This document shows, piece after piece, positions 24,562 to 33,558 of a DNA stretch of 34,227 bases. Numbering within the stretch: position 1 is the first letter of the stretch; every line of letters begins with the position of its first letter. Below the pieces are notes generated by a model. That model saw nothing but the letters and a program-made list of their open reading frames with translations. It was not told where the DNA came from and did not search any database. The stretch spans positions 1 through 34,227 of the forward strand of contig NZ_AJTQ01000165.1 of NCBI RefSeq assembly GCF_000262345.1, in the 5' to 3' direction. This stretch comes from Streptomyces xiaopingdaonensis. Lineage in GTDB: Bacteria > Actinomycetota > Actinomycetes > Streptomycetales > Streptomycetaceae. A program made the position numbers and the translations under genes.

Positions 24562-25284
24562 GTGGAGCAACGCAGCGCGCGCACGACCCCGCACGAACCG
24601 CGAGTGCGGCGGGAGCGGAAGACGGGCAACAGCGGCACGACGACCCCCGAGGAAGAGCGGCTCTACCGCGCGCCCGCGGTACCCCACCCCGCGGAGCCCG
24701 TCGCGGTCCCCGACCCGCCGGCGGCCGGCGTCCGGACGCCGGGGAAAGAGGGGCCCCAGCGCGGCCGCAGACCCTCCGCGCCGCCGAAAGACGCCGAGAC
24801 GCCCCGCGGCGACGCCCGCCGGAGCCGTCCCGAAGACCGCCGTGCACCGACCTCCAGGGCGCTGCTCCTCCGGATGCTCCCCCGACCGCTCGCCGACCGC
24901 GCGGCACGCCTCCCCCGCGCCCGGCTGACGGGGCTCGGCTGCGGACTGCTCGCGACGACGGCGATGCTGCTCGTCGGAGCGGCGGACGCGGCGCTGCTCG
25001 ACGGCGAACCCGTCGTCTACTGCGTCCTGTTCCTCCTCGCCGTCCTCGCCTCGGCGTGCTGGGTGCGTGCGGCCGAACTGATCGCGGCGCCCATCGCCGC
25101 CCCGCTCGCGTTCACAGCAGGGCTGCTGACGCTTGGCGGCCCCGGCGAGGGGTTCTCCGGTCTCGCCCAGGACGTCTTCACGCACCTGGCGCTCAACGCC
25201 GGCTGGGTGTACGCGGGTACGGGCCTCGCGGGCGCCGTGGTGCTGCTGCGCCGTATCAGCATCGTGGCCGGGCGCCGTCGCTGA
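24562..25284 (+). CDS. DUF6542 membrane protein
   Basis: The 240-residue protein has a long, charged, proline/arginine-rich N-terminal half (1-115) without structure, then four hydrophobic segments from LTGLGCGLLATTAMLLVGAA to LALNAGWVYAGTGLAGAVVL, matching the actinobacterial DUF6542 domain. Function is unknown. I chose GTG 24562 because TACCGT lies six bases before it, a leaderless layout, whereas the upstream in-frame codons from 24418 look non-coding. It converges with ispH, and its stop codon sits in the loop region of a strong hairpin. Confidence 0.72.
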   Translation: MEQRSARTTPHEPRVRRERKTGNSGTTTPEEERLYRAPAVPHPAEPVAVPDPPAAGVRTPGKEGPQRGRRPSAPPKDAETPRGDARRSRPEDRRAPTSRALLLRMLPRPLADRAARLPRARLTGLGCGLLATTAMLLVGAADAALLDGEPVVYCVLFLLAVLASACWVRAAELIAAPIAAPLAFTAGLLTLGGPGEGFSGLAQDVFTHLALNAGWVYAGTGLAGAVVLLRRISIVAGRRR

Positions 25285-25301
25285 CGACGGCGCCCGGCCA
25301 C
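25264..25301. terminator. 17-bp perfect hairpin, bidirectional terminator
   Basis: GTGGCCGGGCGCCGTCG (25264-25280) pairs perfectly with 25285-25301 around the loop CTGA. The loop contains the stop codon of the DUF6542 gene. It lies between convergent genes and should terminate transcription from both sides. Confidence 0.75.
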
Positions 25302-25317
25302 CGGGCGTGCGGCCGGC

Positions 25318-26301
25318 TCAGTCGGAGCCGGAAGCGGCTGCCGCCTCGGCGCGGAGGTCCCTCCTCAGCTCCTTCGGCAGCGAGAACTGCATGCGCTCCT
25401 CAACGGGTTGGACGATCTCGACGTCGGCCCAGCCGTGCTGCTCCAGCCAGTCGAGGACCCCGTCGACGAGCACCTCGGGCACCGAGGCGCCGGAGGAAAC
25501 GCCCACGGTGGTGACGCCCTCCAGCCAGGCCGGGTCGATCTCCTCGGCGCCGTCGACGAGGTGGCCCGCCTTGGCTCCGTGCGAGAGCGCCGTCTCCACG
25601 AGGCGCACCGAGTTCGAGGAGTTCTGCGAGCCGACGACGAGGACGAGGTCCGACTCGGCGGCGACCTTCTTGATCGCGGTCTGGCGGTTCTGCGTCGCGT
25701 AGCAGATGTCGTCCGTGGGCGGCGAGACGAGGTCGGGGTAGCGGCCCTTGAGCGCGTCGACGGTCTCCATCGTCTCGTCGACCGAGAGCGTCGTCTGGGA
25801 GAGCCAGACGACCCGCTCCGGGTCCCGGACCTCGACGTTCTCCACGTCTTCCGGGCCGTCGACGAGCGTGATGTGCTCGGGCGCCTCGCCGCTGGTGCCG
25901 ATGACCTCCTCATGGCCTTCGTGGCCGATGAGGAGAATGTCGTAGTCCTCCTTGGCGTACCTGACCGCTTCCTTGTGCACCTTGGTGACGAGCGGGCAGG
26001 TGGCGTCGATCGTCGCGAGCCGGCCGCGGGCGGCCTCCTCGTGCACCTCGGGCGCGACGCCGTGCGCGGAGAAGACGCAGATCTCCCCGGGCGGCACCTC
26101 CGAGGTCTCCTCGACGAAGATCGCGCCCTTCTTCTCCAGGGTGCGCACCACGTATTTGTTGTGCACGATCTCGTGGCGGACGTAGACGGGCGCGCCGTAC
26201 TGCTCCAGAGCCTGTTCGACGGCGATTACGGCTCGGTCCACGCCGGCGCAGTAGCCACGGGGGGCGGCGAGCAGCACACGGCGGGCGGGCGATGCAGTCA
26301 T
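25318..26301 (-). CDS. ispH: 4-hydroxy-3-methylbut-2-enyl diphosphate reductase
   Basis: IspH makes isopentenyl and dimethylallyl diphosphate in the last step of the MEP pathway. The 327 residues carry the three iron-sulfur cysteines: Cys18 ([10 protein letters not shown]), Cys102 ([11 protein letters not shown]) and Cys200 ([11 protein letters not shown]), plus the [14 protein letters not shown] block with the catalytic Glu and the [13 protein letters not shown] substrate motif. The C-terminal 20 residues form an acidic/alanine tail beyond the usual end. TAGGAT at 26308-26313 on the minus strand, six bases before ATG 26301, suggests a leaderless transcript. Confidence 0.98.
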   Translation of the reverse strand: MTASPARRVLLAAPRGYCAGVDRAVIAVEQALEQYGAPVYVRHEIVHNKYVVRTLEKKGAIFVEETSEVPPGEICVFSAHGVAPEVHEEAARGRLATIDATCPLVTKVHKEAVRYAKEDYDILLIGHEGHEEVIGTSGEAPEHITLVDGPEDVENVEVRDPERVVWLSQTTLSVDETMETVDALKGRYPDLVSPPTDDICYATQNRQTAIKKVAAESDLVLVVGSQNSSNSVRLVETALSHGAKAGHLVDGAEEIDPAWLEGVTTVGVSSGASVPEVLVDGVLDWLEQHGWADVEIVQPVEERMQFSLPKELRRDLRAEAAAASGSD

Positions 26302-26417
26302 GCGCCCATCCTAAATGCCTTTCAACGGGCCACGCGCGGACGCCCGCCCCCGCCGGCCACCTCGCTGATCGGCCCGTCCTCCCCCTGCGCCGCACCGTTT
26401 TCCGGCATGGTGAGCCC

Positions 26418-27839
26418 GTGCCCGAACTGCCACGCCTCCCCGAGCCCGGCTCCGGCGGTGAGCTGCGCCGCACGCTCACCTTCCGCGATCTGATCGTCTA
26501 CGGACTGCTGTTCATCGCGCCGATGGCCCCCGTCGGCATCTACGGCGCCCTCGACGCGAGGAGTCAGGGCACCGTCCCCCTCGTCTACGTCGTGGCGACG
26601 ATCGCCATGGGCTTCACGGCCTACTCGTACGCGCGGATGCTGCGCGCCGTCCCGCACGCCGGCTCGGTCTACGCGTACGCGCGGGCGGGGCTCGGGCCGT
26701 CGGCCGGGTTCCTCGCCGGCTGGATGATGATGCTCGACTACGTGCTCATCCCGGCCGTCGCCTACCTCTTCTCCGGGATCGCGATGGCGCAGCTCGTCCC
26801 GGAGGTCGACCAGTGGGTGTGGACGGCGCTCGCCGTCGTGGTGACGACGGCGCTCAACCTCTCCGGGGTGCGCAGGGCGGCGTTGGTCGGATTCCTCGTG
26901 CTGGCGCTGGAGTTGGCCGCGCTCGCCGTCTTCGTCGTGGCGGCCGCCGTGGCGCTGGCGCAGCACGGGCCCGAGCGCGACTGGCTCTCGCCGCTGACGG
27001 GTGACAACGGGTTCTCGGCCGAGGCCGTGCTCAGCGCGGTCTCCATCGCGGTCCTCTCCTACCTCGGCTTCGACGCGATCGCCAACTTCGCCGAGGAGGC
27101 GACCGGGGGCCGAGGAACCGACGGACAGCGCTCGCCGGTGGCACGTGCGCTGGTGTGGTGCCTCATCACCACCGGCATCCTCTTCATCATCCAAACCTAC
27201 CTCGCCGCGCTCCTCTCGCCGGAGACCTCGCAGGAGCTCGCGGACGACCCCGCCGCCCAGGGCCCGGCGTTCTACGAGGCGGTCAACTCCTCCATCGGCG
27301 GCTGGCTGGAGACGCTCGTCGCCGCCAGCAAGGCGCTGGGCGCCGCCTTCGCCGCGCTCGCCGGGCAGGCGGCGGCGGGGCGGCTCCTCTTCGCGATGGC
27401 GCGGGACCGCCGGCTGCCGCACGGGCTCGCCACGATCTCCCGCCGCACCGGGGTCCCCTGGATCACGCTGCTGGTCAGCGCCGCGATCACGATGGCCGCC
27501 GCGGTCTGGGCGGCCCGCGCGGCCGACGGTCTCGACAGGCTCGTCTCGATCGTCGACATCGGCGCGCTCTTCGGGTTCGGGATGCTGCACCTCTCGGTCA
27601 TCGGGTACTACGGCCTCACCAGGCGCGGGGCGACCGCCGGGTTCGTGCGCGACTGGCTGCTCCCGCTCGTCGGCCTGGCGATCGTCGTCGCGGTGATCGT
27701 CACGGCGAACCGGGAGGCGCACTGGGTCGGCCTGGTGTGGTTCGTCGTCGCCCTCGTCGCACTGGCGGTGCTCCGCAGCCGCGGGCGGCTCGACGACGTA
27801 CCGGTGGAGGGCGAGCGCGAGGGGCCCGGCGCGGGGTGA
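26418..27839 (+). CDS. APC-family amino acid/polyamine permease
   Basis: The 473-residue integral membrane protein has about twelve hydrophobic segments. After a short N-terminus comes TFRDLIVYGLLFIAPMAPVG, the first helix of APC transporters, and later LSYLGFDAIANFAEEATGG, the conserved GFD..A/EE segment of the family. It probably takes up an amino acid or amine by proton exchange; the substrate is not readable. I start at GTG 26418, just before PELPRLPEPGSGGELRRTLT; the frame is open upstream without a ribosome site. It is divergent from ispH. Confidence 0.9.
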   Translation: MPELPRLPEPGSGGELRRTLTFRDLIVYGLLFIAPMAPVGIYGALDARSQGTVPLVYVVATIAMGFTAYSYARMLRAVPHAGSVYAYARAGLGPSAGFLAGWMMMLDYVLIPAVAYLFSGIAMAQLVPEVDQWVWTALAVVVTTALNLSGVRRAALVGFLVLALELAALAVFVVAAAVALAQHGPERDWLSPLTGDNGFSAEAVLSAVSIAVLSYLGFDAIANFAEEATGGRGTDGQRSPVARALVWCLITTGILFIIQTYLAALLSPETSQELADDPAAQGPAFYEAVNSSIGGWLETLVAASKALGAAFAALAGQAAAGRLLFAMARDRRLPHGLATISRRTGVPWITLLVSAAITMAAAVWAARAADGLDRLVSIVDIGALFGFGMLHLSVIGYYGLTRRGATAGFVRDWLLPLVGLAIVVAVIVTANREAHWVGLVWFVVALVALAVLRSRGRLDDVPVEGEREGPGAG

Positions 27840-27890
27840 CCGCCCGCGCGAGGTGTCCCGCTGTCGGTGGCGGGGCCTATCCTCGCGGGC

Positions 27891-29105
27891 ATGGCTCTGC
27901 AGACGTCGGCCGAGACGCCGGTTCCCGTCAGCGAGGTCTCGCGGCTCATCGGCGGCTGGATCGACCGGCTCGGCGCGGTCTGGGTGGAGGGGCAGATCGT
28001 GCAGCTCTCGCCGCGGCCGGGCGCGGGCATGGTCTTCCTCACCCTCCGGGATCCCTCGCGGGACGTCTCGCTCACCGTCACCTGCTATCGGCAGGTCTAC
28101 GAGCGCGTCAAGGACGTCGTCGCCGAAGGCTCGCGCGTGGTGCTCCACGCCAAGCCCGAGTGGTACGCACGGGGCGGGCGGCTGTCGCTGCGCGCCGCCG
28201 AGATCCGCCCGGTCGGCGTCGGTGAACTCCTCGCGCGGCTCGAGCAGTTGAAGAAGAAGCTGGCCGCCGAAGGGCTCTTCGCCACCGACCGCAAGCGCGC
28301 CCTGCCGTTCCTGCCGCACCGCATCGGCCTGGTGACGGGCCGCGCTTCCGACGCCGAGCGGGACGTCCTCCACACCGCGCGCGAGCGCTGGCCCGCCGTC
28401 CGCTTCGAGGTCCGCAACACCGCGGTGCAGGGGGTCAACGCGGTGCCCCAGGTGATCGAGGCCGTCCGCGAACTCGACGCGCACCGCGAGGTCGACGTCA
28501 TCATCGTCACGCGGGGCGGCGGCGGCATGGAGGACCTCCTCCCCTTCTCCGACGAGCGGCTCGTCCGCGCCGTCGCCGAGTGCCGGACGCCGCTCGTCTC
28601 CGCGATCGGCCACGAGGCCGACGCCCCGCTCCTCGACCTGGTCGCCGACGTACGCTCCCGCACCCCGACGCACGCGGCGAAGGACACCGTGCCCGACGTC
28701 GGCGAGGAGCACGAGCGGATCGCGCAGCTCCGCCGGCGCTCCCGGCGCGCGGTGGACGGGCTGCTGGAACGGGAGGAGCGTGGCCTCGCCGGAATTCTGA
28801 GCCGCCCGGCGCTGGCCGAGCCGTACACCCTCGTCGAGGAGCGCGAGGAGGACACGGCGCACTGGCTCGACCGCGCGCGCCGCGTCCTGGGCCATCGACT
28901 CGACCGCGCCGAGGACGAGTTGGCGCACACCAGGGCGCGCGTCGTGGCGCTCTCCCCCGCCGCGACCCTCCGGCGCGGGTACGCGGTGCTCCAGCGGGAC
29001 GGCGGCGGCGTGGTGCGCGATCCGGCGGAGGTGGAGGCGGGGGAGAAGCTCAGCGCCCGGGTCGCCGAAGGCGGCTTCGAGGTGGTTGTCGGACCGGACT
29101 CATAG
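27891..29105 (+). CDS. xseA: exodeoxyribonuclease VII large subunit
   Basis: The 404-residue subunit has an N-terminal OB fold (about 10-115; [20 protein letters not shown]), the catalytic core with [14 protein letters not shown] and [16 protein letters not shown], and the strictly conserved [20 protein letters not shown] followed by PTHAA. A coiled-coil region (about 280-345) follows that binds small subunits. TATCCT at 27878-27883 lies seven bases before ATG 27891, a leaderless layout. xseB follows after nine bases. Confidence 0.97.
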   Translation: MALQTSAETPVPVSEVSRLIGGWIDRLGAVWVEGQIVQLSPRPGAGMVFLTLRDPSRDVSLTVTCYRQVYERVKDVVAEGSRVVLHAKPEWYARGGRLSLRAAEIRPVGVGELLARLEQLKKKLAAEGLFATDRKRALPFLPHRIGLVTGRASDAERDVLHTARERWPAVRFEVRNTAVQGVNAVPQVIEAVRELDAHREVDVIIVTRGGGGMEDLLPFSDERLVRAVAECRTPLVSAIGHEADAPLLDLVADVRSRTPTHAAKDTVPDVGEEHERIAQLRRRSRRAVDGLLEREERGLAGILSRPALAEPYTLVEEREEDTAHWLDRARRVLGHRLDRAEDELAHTRARVVALSPAATLRRGYAVLQRDGGGVVRDPAEVEAGEKLSARVAEGGFEVVVGPDS

Positions 29106-29114
29106 GGTGGGGCC

Positions 29115-29402
29115 ATGACGACGCGCGCACAGGACGGGGCCGACGAGGAAGAGGACGGCAGCGCCGAGGAAGCCGGCCTCGGGTACGAGCATGCCAGGGC
29201 CCGACTGATCGAGGTGGTCCAGCGGTTGGAGGCCGGGGGCACCTCGCTGGAGGAGTCGCTCGCGCTCTGGGAGCGCGGCGAGGAGCTCGCGCGGATCTGC
29301 CGCGAATGGCTGGAGGGCGCCCGCGCCCGGCTCGACGCCGTCCTCGAAGCGGAGGAAGAAGGGGACGAAACCGAGGGCGAGGAAGGCGGCACGGAGAGCT
29401 GA
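29115..29402 (+). CDS. xseB: exodeoxyribonuclease VII small subunit
   Basis: The 95-residue protein has the helical hairpin of XseB in its centre: YEHARARLIEVVQRLEAGGT, then SLEESLALWERGEELARICREW in two pieces of the family consensus. Both ends are acidic, longer than in E. coli XseB (80 residues). It is nine bases downstream of xseA in the same operon. Confidence 0.95.
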   Translation: MTTRAQDGADEEEDGSAEEAGLGYEHARARLIEVVQRLEAGGTSLEESLALWERGEELARICREWLEGARARLDAVLEAEEEGDETEGEEGGTES

Positions 29403-29475
29403 CTCCGCCGAGAAGGCGCATGGCAGTGCCGTGGTGGTGCACAACGTTAACGGAAGAAGATCGTTCCGTTTTTCG

Positions 29476-29504
29476 TTGAAGCTGAAATATGTGGCTCGTA
29501 CAGT
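29476..29504 (+). promoter_or_regulatory. predicted promoter of the nitroreductase gene
   Basis: TTGAAG at 29476-29481 and TACAGT at 29499-29504 are exactly 17 bases apart, 38 bases before the start codon, in a locally AT-rich stretch. A perfect CGTTAACG palindrome at 29445-29452 lies just upstream and could bind a regulator. Confidence 0.6.
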
Positions 29505-29542
29505 CACAGTTGCACACAACGCACCAGCACGAAAAGGCAGTC

Positions 29543-30136
29543 ATGACCCTCCCCCTCGACCCCGCCGCCCAGGACCTGCTCTTCAAGGAGGCGCACACGG
29601 CGCACCGGTTCACCGACGAGCCGGTGACCGAAGAGCAGATCCAGGAGGTCTACGACCTCATCAAGTACGCGCCCACCGCGTTCAACCAGTCACCGCTGCG
29701 CGTCACGCTCGTCCGCAGCCCGGAGGCGCGGGAGCGTCTCGTCTCGCACATGTCGGAAGGCAACCAGGCGAAGACGCGCACGGCCCCGCTCACCGCGGTA
29801 CTCGCCGTCGACCTCGACTTCCACGAGCGGCTGCCCGAACTCCTCCCGCTGAAGCCCCAGCTGAAGGACACCCTCTTCGCCGACGAGGCGTTCCGCGAGT
29901 CCTCCGGCACCCTCAACGCCACTCTTCAGATCGGCTACTTCATCCTCGGCATCCGCGCCGCCGGCCTCGGCGCAGGACCGATGACGGGCTTCGACGCAGC
30001 CGGTGTCGACAAGGAGTTCTTCGGCGACGGCAGGCAGCACGCGCTCGTCGTGGTGAACATCGGCACGACCGCCCCCGACGGCCACAAGCCGCGCGCGCCC
30101 CGGCTCGCGTTCGAGGACGCCGTCACCACGGTCTGA
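29543..30136 (+). CDS. nitroreductase-family flavoprotein (RutE/HadB-like)
   Basis: The 197-residue FMN-dependent NAD(P)H oxidoreductase resembles the malonic semialdehyde reductase RutE/HadB branch. Blocks are EAHTAHRFTDEPVTEEQIQE, YDLIKYAPTAFNQSPLRVTL (FMN and substrate pocket), NATLQIGYFILGIRAAGLGA and GPMTGFDAAGVDKEFF. ATG 29543 has AAAGG five to six bases before it. It has its own promoter and is not linked to pyrimidine catabolism genes here, so the physiological substrate is open. Confidence 0.92.
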   Translation: MTLPLDPAAQDLLFKEAHTAHRFTDEPVTEEQIQEVYDLIKYAPTAFNQSPLRVTLVRSPEARERLVSHMSEGNQAKTRTAPLTAVLAVDLDFHERLPELLPLKPQLKDTLFADEAFRESSGTLNATLQIGYFILGIRAAGLGAGPMTGFDAAGVDKEFFGDGRQHALVVVNIGTTAPDGHKPRAPRLAFEDAVTTV

Positions 30137-30154
30137 CGCACGCGGAACGGCCGC

Positions 30155-30179
30155 CCGGCCGGAGCCCGGCCCCGGCCGG
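30155..30179. terminator. hairpin between convergent genes
   Basis: CCGGCCGG at 30155-30162 and again at 30172-30179 form an eight-base stem around a nine-base loop, in the 51-base gap between the nitroreductase and the DUF4245 gene. Confidence 0.55.
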
Positions 30180-30187
30180 TCTCCGGA

Positions 30188-30781
30188 TCAGGGCGTCGCC
30201 GAGGGCGAGGAGCCGGACGAACCCTTCTTCTCCTGCAACGCGCCGGCGAGCTCTCCGAGTTCGGCGAATCCGGCCGTCCCCGTCACCACGGTGGTCACCG
30301 CCTGTTCCTCGTCGGTGCGGACGAGCGCGTCGTACTTCTCCCCCTGGTACCGCACCCACGCGTCGCCTTCGACCTGCTGGGTGCGCTCGGACTTCTCCGC
30401 CCCCTGGGTCACGTCCCGTATGAACTTCGCGGGGCGTTCGGCGTCGCTCTGCTCGACGGCCGCGTACTCGTCCTCGGGGGACATGAAGCCGAGGTGCCAG
30501 TCGACGGCGCCGGAGCCCTCGCCCTGGAAGGTGACGGAGGTGGCGCGCCAGCCGTCGGGCAGGCCGACGGGCGCGGCGACCGGGTACGGCGCCGCACGGC
30601 GGGCCGAGTCGAGCTCGACCCGGTAGCTGACGGGACGGACCGGGTCCTGGTCTTCGTCGTGCGGGATGAAAAGGTAGATCACCCAGGCGGCGAGGAGGAT
30701 CACCGCGAGTGAGATCAGCATGTCCCGCACCGTCTGCTTGCCGCGCTGCTTGTCTGCTGCCACCTCGACATCGTCCCCCAT
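30188..30781 (-). CDS. DUF4245 membrane-anchored protein
   Basis: The 197-residue protein has one N-terminal membrane segment (about 21-40, MLISLAVILLAAWVIYLFIP) followed by an extracytoplasmic domain matching actinobacterial DUF4245: YRVELDSARRAAPYPVAAPV, LPDGWRATSVTF, WHLGFMSPEDEYAAVEQSD. The C-terminus is Ser/Gly-rich. Function is unknown. ATG 30781 has no clear ribosome site; the frame is open further upstream to 30934 but the extra part looks non-coding. Confidence 0.85.
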   Translation of the reverse strand: MGDDVEVAADKQRGKQTVRDMLISLAVILLAAWVIYLFIPHDEDQDPVRPVSYRVELDSARRAAPYPVAAPVGLPDGWRATSVTFQGEGSGAVDWHLGFMSPEDEYAAVEQSDAERPAKFIRDVTQGAEKSERTQQVEGDAWVRYQGEKYDALVRTDEEQAVTTVVTGTAGFAELGELAGALQEKKGSSGSSPSATP

Positions 30782-30956
30782 GGGCGCAGAGGGCCGGCAC
30801 GCGGGGACCGTCCGCGGGCGGGCGGGGGCGGCCCGATGCGCGCGGATCGCGGATGCTGACACATACTGTTTTGCGTGCGGATTCCGTGCAGTGACGGCAA
30901 GTTGAGCGCCTCGACCGCTCATCCGAGGGTGCACCTGCTCAAATTTTCGAAGCCCG

Positions 30957-30962
30957 GTAGAG
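30957..30962 (+). promoter_or_regulatory. candidate -10 box of glpX
   Basis: TAGAGT lies in a locally AT-rich stretch 52 bases before the glpX start. I cannot name a convincing -35 box. Confidence 0.3.
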
Positions 30963-31014
30963 TCGTAAGCACCCTCAGTAGCGCGGCCGTCGCCGTACAG
31001 AAAGGCGGGTTCCG

Positions 31015-32049
31015 ATGTCAGAGAACCATCACCTGCCCTCCCAGCTCGAAGTGAGCCCGGAGGCGCCCGACCGCAACCTCGCCCTGGAACTCGTCCGGGT
31101 CACCGAGGCCGGGGCGATGGCCTCCGGCCGCTGGGTCGGCCGCGGCGACAAGATCGGCGCCGACGGGGCGGCCGTGAAGGCGATGCGCACCCTCGTCTCG
31201 ACCGTCTCGATGAACGGCGTCGTCGTCATCGGCGAGGGCGAGAAGGACGAGGCCCCGATGCTCTACAACGGGGAGCGCGTCGGCGACGGCACGGGCGCCG
31301 AGTGCGATGTCGCCGTCGACCCCGTGGACGGCACCACGCTCACCGCCAAGGGCATGGGCAACGCGGTCTCGGTCCTCGCGGTGGCGGAACGCGGGTCGAT
31401 GTTCGACCCGAGCGCGGTCTTCTACATGGACAAGCTCGTCACGGGCCCCGACGCCGCCGAGTTCGTCGACATCTCGGCGCCGCCCGCCGTGAACATCCGG
31501 CGCATCGCGAAAGCGAAGGGTTGCGGACCCGAGGACGTCACCGTGGTGATCCTCGACCGCCCGCGCCACCAGGGCCTTGTGAAGGAGGTCCGGGAGGCTG
31601 GTGCCCGGATCAAGTTCATCTCCGACGGCGACGTGGCCGGCGCGATCATGGCCGTGCGGGAGGGGACGGGAGTCGATCTCCTCCTCGGGATCGGCGGCAC
31701 CCCGGAAGGGATCATCGCGGCCTGCGCGATCACCTGCCTCGGCGGCGCCATGCAGGGCAAGCTGTGGCCCAAGGACGACGAGGAGCGGCAAGCCGCACTC
31801 GACGCCGGCCACGACCTGGAGAAGGTGCTCACCGAACGCGACCTCGTCAAGGGCGACAACGTCTTCTTCGTCGCCACCGGTATCACCGACGGCGACCTGC
31901 TGCGCGGCGTGCACTACCGGGGCGAGCGCGCGTACACGCAGTCGCTCGTGATGCGCTCGAAGTCGGGGACTCTCCGCCAGATCGAGTCCACCCACCAGCT
32001 TTCGAAGCTGCGGGCCTACAGCGCCATCGATTTCGACCGCGCCAACTGA
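31015..32049 (+). CDS. glpX: class II fructose-1,6-bisphosphatase
   Basis: GlpX removes the 1-phosphate from fructose 1,6-bisphosphate in gluconeogenesis. The 344 residues show metal-binding [11 protein letters not shown] and [16 protein letters not shown], and the substrate region [15 protein letters not shown]. Actinobacteria rely on this class for gluconeogenesis. ATG 31015 has AAAGG nine bases before it. A strong hairpin follows the gene, and the convergent neighbour is a WhiB-like regulator, as in other streptomycetes. Confidence 0.97.
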   Translation: MSENHHLPSQLEVSPEAPDRNLALELVRVTEAGAMASGRWVGRGDKIGADGAAVKAMRTLVSTVSMNGVVVIGEGEKDEAPMLYNGERVGDGTGAECDVAVDPVDGTTLTAKGMGNAVSVLAVAERGSMFDPSAVFYMDKLVTGPDAAEFVDISAPPAVNIRRIAKAKGCGPEDVTVVILDRPRHQGLVKEVREAGARIKFISDGDVAGAIMAVREGTGVDLLLGIGGTPEGIIAACAITCLGGAMQGKLWPKDDEERQAALDAGHDLEKVLTERDLVKGDNVFFVATGITDGDLLRGVHYRGERAYTQSLVMRSKSGTLRQIESTHQLSKLRAYSAIDFDRAN

Positions 32050-32078
32050 CCGCCTCGGACACGCGCTACGGGACGTCC

Positions 32079-32114
32079 CTCGGCCCGGCCCCCGGAACCC
32101 TGGGGCGGGCCGAG
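32079..32114. terminator. long hairpin, bidirectional terminator of glpX and the wbl gene
   Basis: CTCGGCCCG (32079-32087) pairs with CGGGCCGAG (32106-32114). Inside, CCCC (32089-32092) pairs with GGGG (32102-32105), leaving one bulged G. It lies between convergent genes. Confidence 0.75.
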
Positions 32115-32116
32115 CT

Positions 32117-32482
32117 TCAGGCGATGCGCTCGACGGGGGCGGCCGCCACCTTCTCCGCGGCCGTCTCCCGACGGCGCCGGCGGGCGAGGACCACGCGCCG
32201 CTCGGCAGCCGTCAACCCGCCCCAGACGCCGTACGGTTCGGGGAGAAGGAGGGCGTGCTCGCGGCACTCGGCGAGCACGGGGCAGCCGGCGCAGACGCGC
32301 TTGGCCGCCTGCTCACGGGAGAGCCGCGCGGCGGTCGGCTCCTTCGAGGGCGCGAAGAAGAGCCCCGCCTCGTCCCTGCGGCACACGGCCTCGGAGTGCC
32401 ACGGCCCTGGCTGGTCCCCCAGCGGGGAGCGCTGCGCGGGCACGGTGGCGGTCTTCGGGGACTGATGCGGCGTGTGCAGCAC
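32117..32482 (-). CDS. wblI: WhiB-like iron-sulfur regulator, probably WblI
   Basis: The 121-residue protein carries the four WhiB cysteines Cys34, Cys64, Cys67 and Cys73 (C-x29-C-x2-C-x5-C) that hold a 4Fe-4S cluster. The GVWGG turn at 85-89 and an Arg-rich C-terminus (VVLARRRRRE) follow, which bind sigma factor and DNA. I choose GTG 32482, with AGGAG six to seven bases before it; GTG 32536 lacks a site. From memory, wblI sits beside glpX in S. coelicolor, so that name is likely, but another Wbl is possible. Palindromes at 32596 and 32617 may regulate it. Confidence 0.85.
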   Translation of the reverse strand: MLHTPHQSPKTATVPAQRSPLGDQPGPWHSEAVCRRDEAGLFFAPSKEPTAARLSREQAAKRVCAGCPVLAECREHALLLPEPYGVWGGLTAAERRVVLARRRRRETAAEKVAAAPVERIA

Positions 32483-32595
32483 GGTCTGCTCCTGACGAGA
32501 CGTCGGTGATTCCCCTTCACCCGTCTTTCTGCGCACGGCAGTTGGCCTCCCTACCGCACGAGCGACGATGCACCAGCCCTACCCGCTGTGCGCGT

Positions 32596-32632
32596 CGGTA
32601 TGCATACCGTGGCATCGTCTGACTCGTCAGAC
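32596..32632. promoter_or_regulatory. two palindromes in the wbl promoter region
   Basis: CGGTATGCATACCG (32596-32609) is a perfect 14-base palindrome. GTCTGAC-TC-GTCAGAC (32617-32632) is a perfect seven-base inverted repeat. Read on the minus strand, CTGACG and TATGCA inside them are 18 bases apart and could be the -35 and -10 of the wbl gene, so both promoter boxes would be covered by operators. Confidence 0.5.
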
Positions 32633-32685
32633 CGGTGGGACTCCTGCGGCCCCCGCGGTACGGAAGGGAACCCTCCGCTCCGCGT

Positions 32686-33378
32686 TCACTCCTCCTTCCG
32701 CAGGCGGTCGCCCGCGCGGAGATTCCTCAGCAGCCTGCCGCGCTTGGGCTTCGCCTCGACCGAGCCCAGCACCCCCGCCCCCTGGACCAGCACGACCGGC
32801 GCCTGCGGGTCCGTGGCCTCGGCGCACTCGACATCGAAGCCGCCGAAGACACCCGCCCCCTTCTGCCGGAGGGTGACGTTCTCCGGCACCTGTATCTCCA
32901 CGCTCCCGCAGACCGCCGTCGCGTTGATGACGACGTACTGCTCGGTGAAGACCGCCTGACTGAGGTCGATCTCCACACTGCCGAAGACCGAGACCGCGTT
33001 GATCCTCGGCGGGACGTTCCAACGCCCCTTGCGCACCGACGCGCTGAAGACCGCGACGAGGTTCTCCTTCCACCCGCCGGGCCGCGGCGCCTCCCAGCGG
33101 TACTCGGAGGGCCCGGCCTCCACCCGCGGTCCCTGCTCGCTGCGCGCACCCGCCGGCAGGTCGGCTATGAGCGGCTCCAGTTCGCCGAGCGTCTTGGCCC
33201 CGTAGACCCCGTCGAGACGCTCCGCATGCTCGGCGGCGTCGAGCCGGCCCTCGGCGAGCGCCTCGCGCAGAATCTCGGCGATGCGGTCCCGGTCGGCGTC
33301 GGAGGCGCGGACGGTCGCCTCGCGGGCGGGCGCCGGGGCGCGCTCGGGCTGCTTCTTCAGCGGGGAGTCCTCAGTCAC
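32686..33378 (-). CDS. DUF1707 protein with LiaF-like C-terminal domain
   Basis: The 230-residue protein starts with a basic linker, then a DUF1707 (SHOCT-like) helical region at about 22-75 ([40 protein letters not shown]). The C-terminal half is a repeated beta pattern ([56 protein letters not shown]) like the LiaF/cell-wall-active antibiotic response domain. There is no membrane segment. A link to envelope stress is suggested only by LiaF similarity. TAGCCT at 33385-33390 on the minus strand, six bases before GTG 33378, points to a leaderless transcript. Confidence 0.88.
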   Translation of the reverse strand: MTEDSPLKKQPERAPAPAREATVRASDADRDRIAEILREALAEGRLDAAEHAERLDGVYGAKTLGELEPLIADLPAGARSEQGPRVEAGPSEYRWEAPRPGGWKENLVAVFSASVRKGRWNVPPRINAVSVFGSVEIDLSQAVFTEQYVVINATAVCGSVEIQVPENVTLRQKGAGVFGGFDVECAEATDPQAPVVLVQGAGVLGSVEAKPKRGRLLRNLRAGDRLRKEE

Positions 33379-33456
33379 GCCCCAAGGCTACGAGACGCGA
33401 TAGATCGCGACCACCCCCTGTGGACAACCCGACGCCTCGACCGGACGGACCTCACG

Positions 33457-33485
33457 ACCCCCGGTGCACGCGGGGGTTCTAACCT
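33457..33485 (+). promoter_or_regulatory. inverted repeat and -10 box upstream of the fumarase gene
   Basis: ACCCCCG (33457-33463) pairs with CGGGGGT (33471-33477). TAACCT at 33480-33485 follows directly and could be the -10 box. A -35 box is not evident because the repeat occupies that place, so the repeat may be an operator or activator site. Confidence 0.35.
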
Positions 33486-33558
33486 GAGGGACGCATCGCC
33501 GCGAGTCGACGGACCAGCACCACGCCCGGCCGCGCACCGAAGTGAGAGGAAGAGCCCT

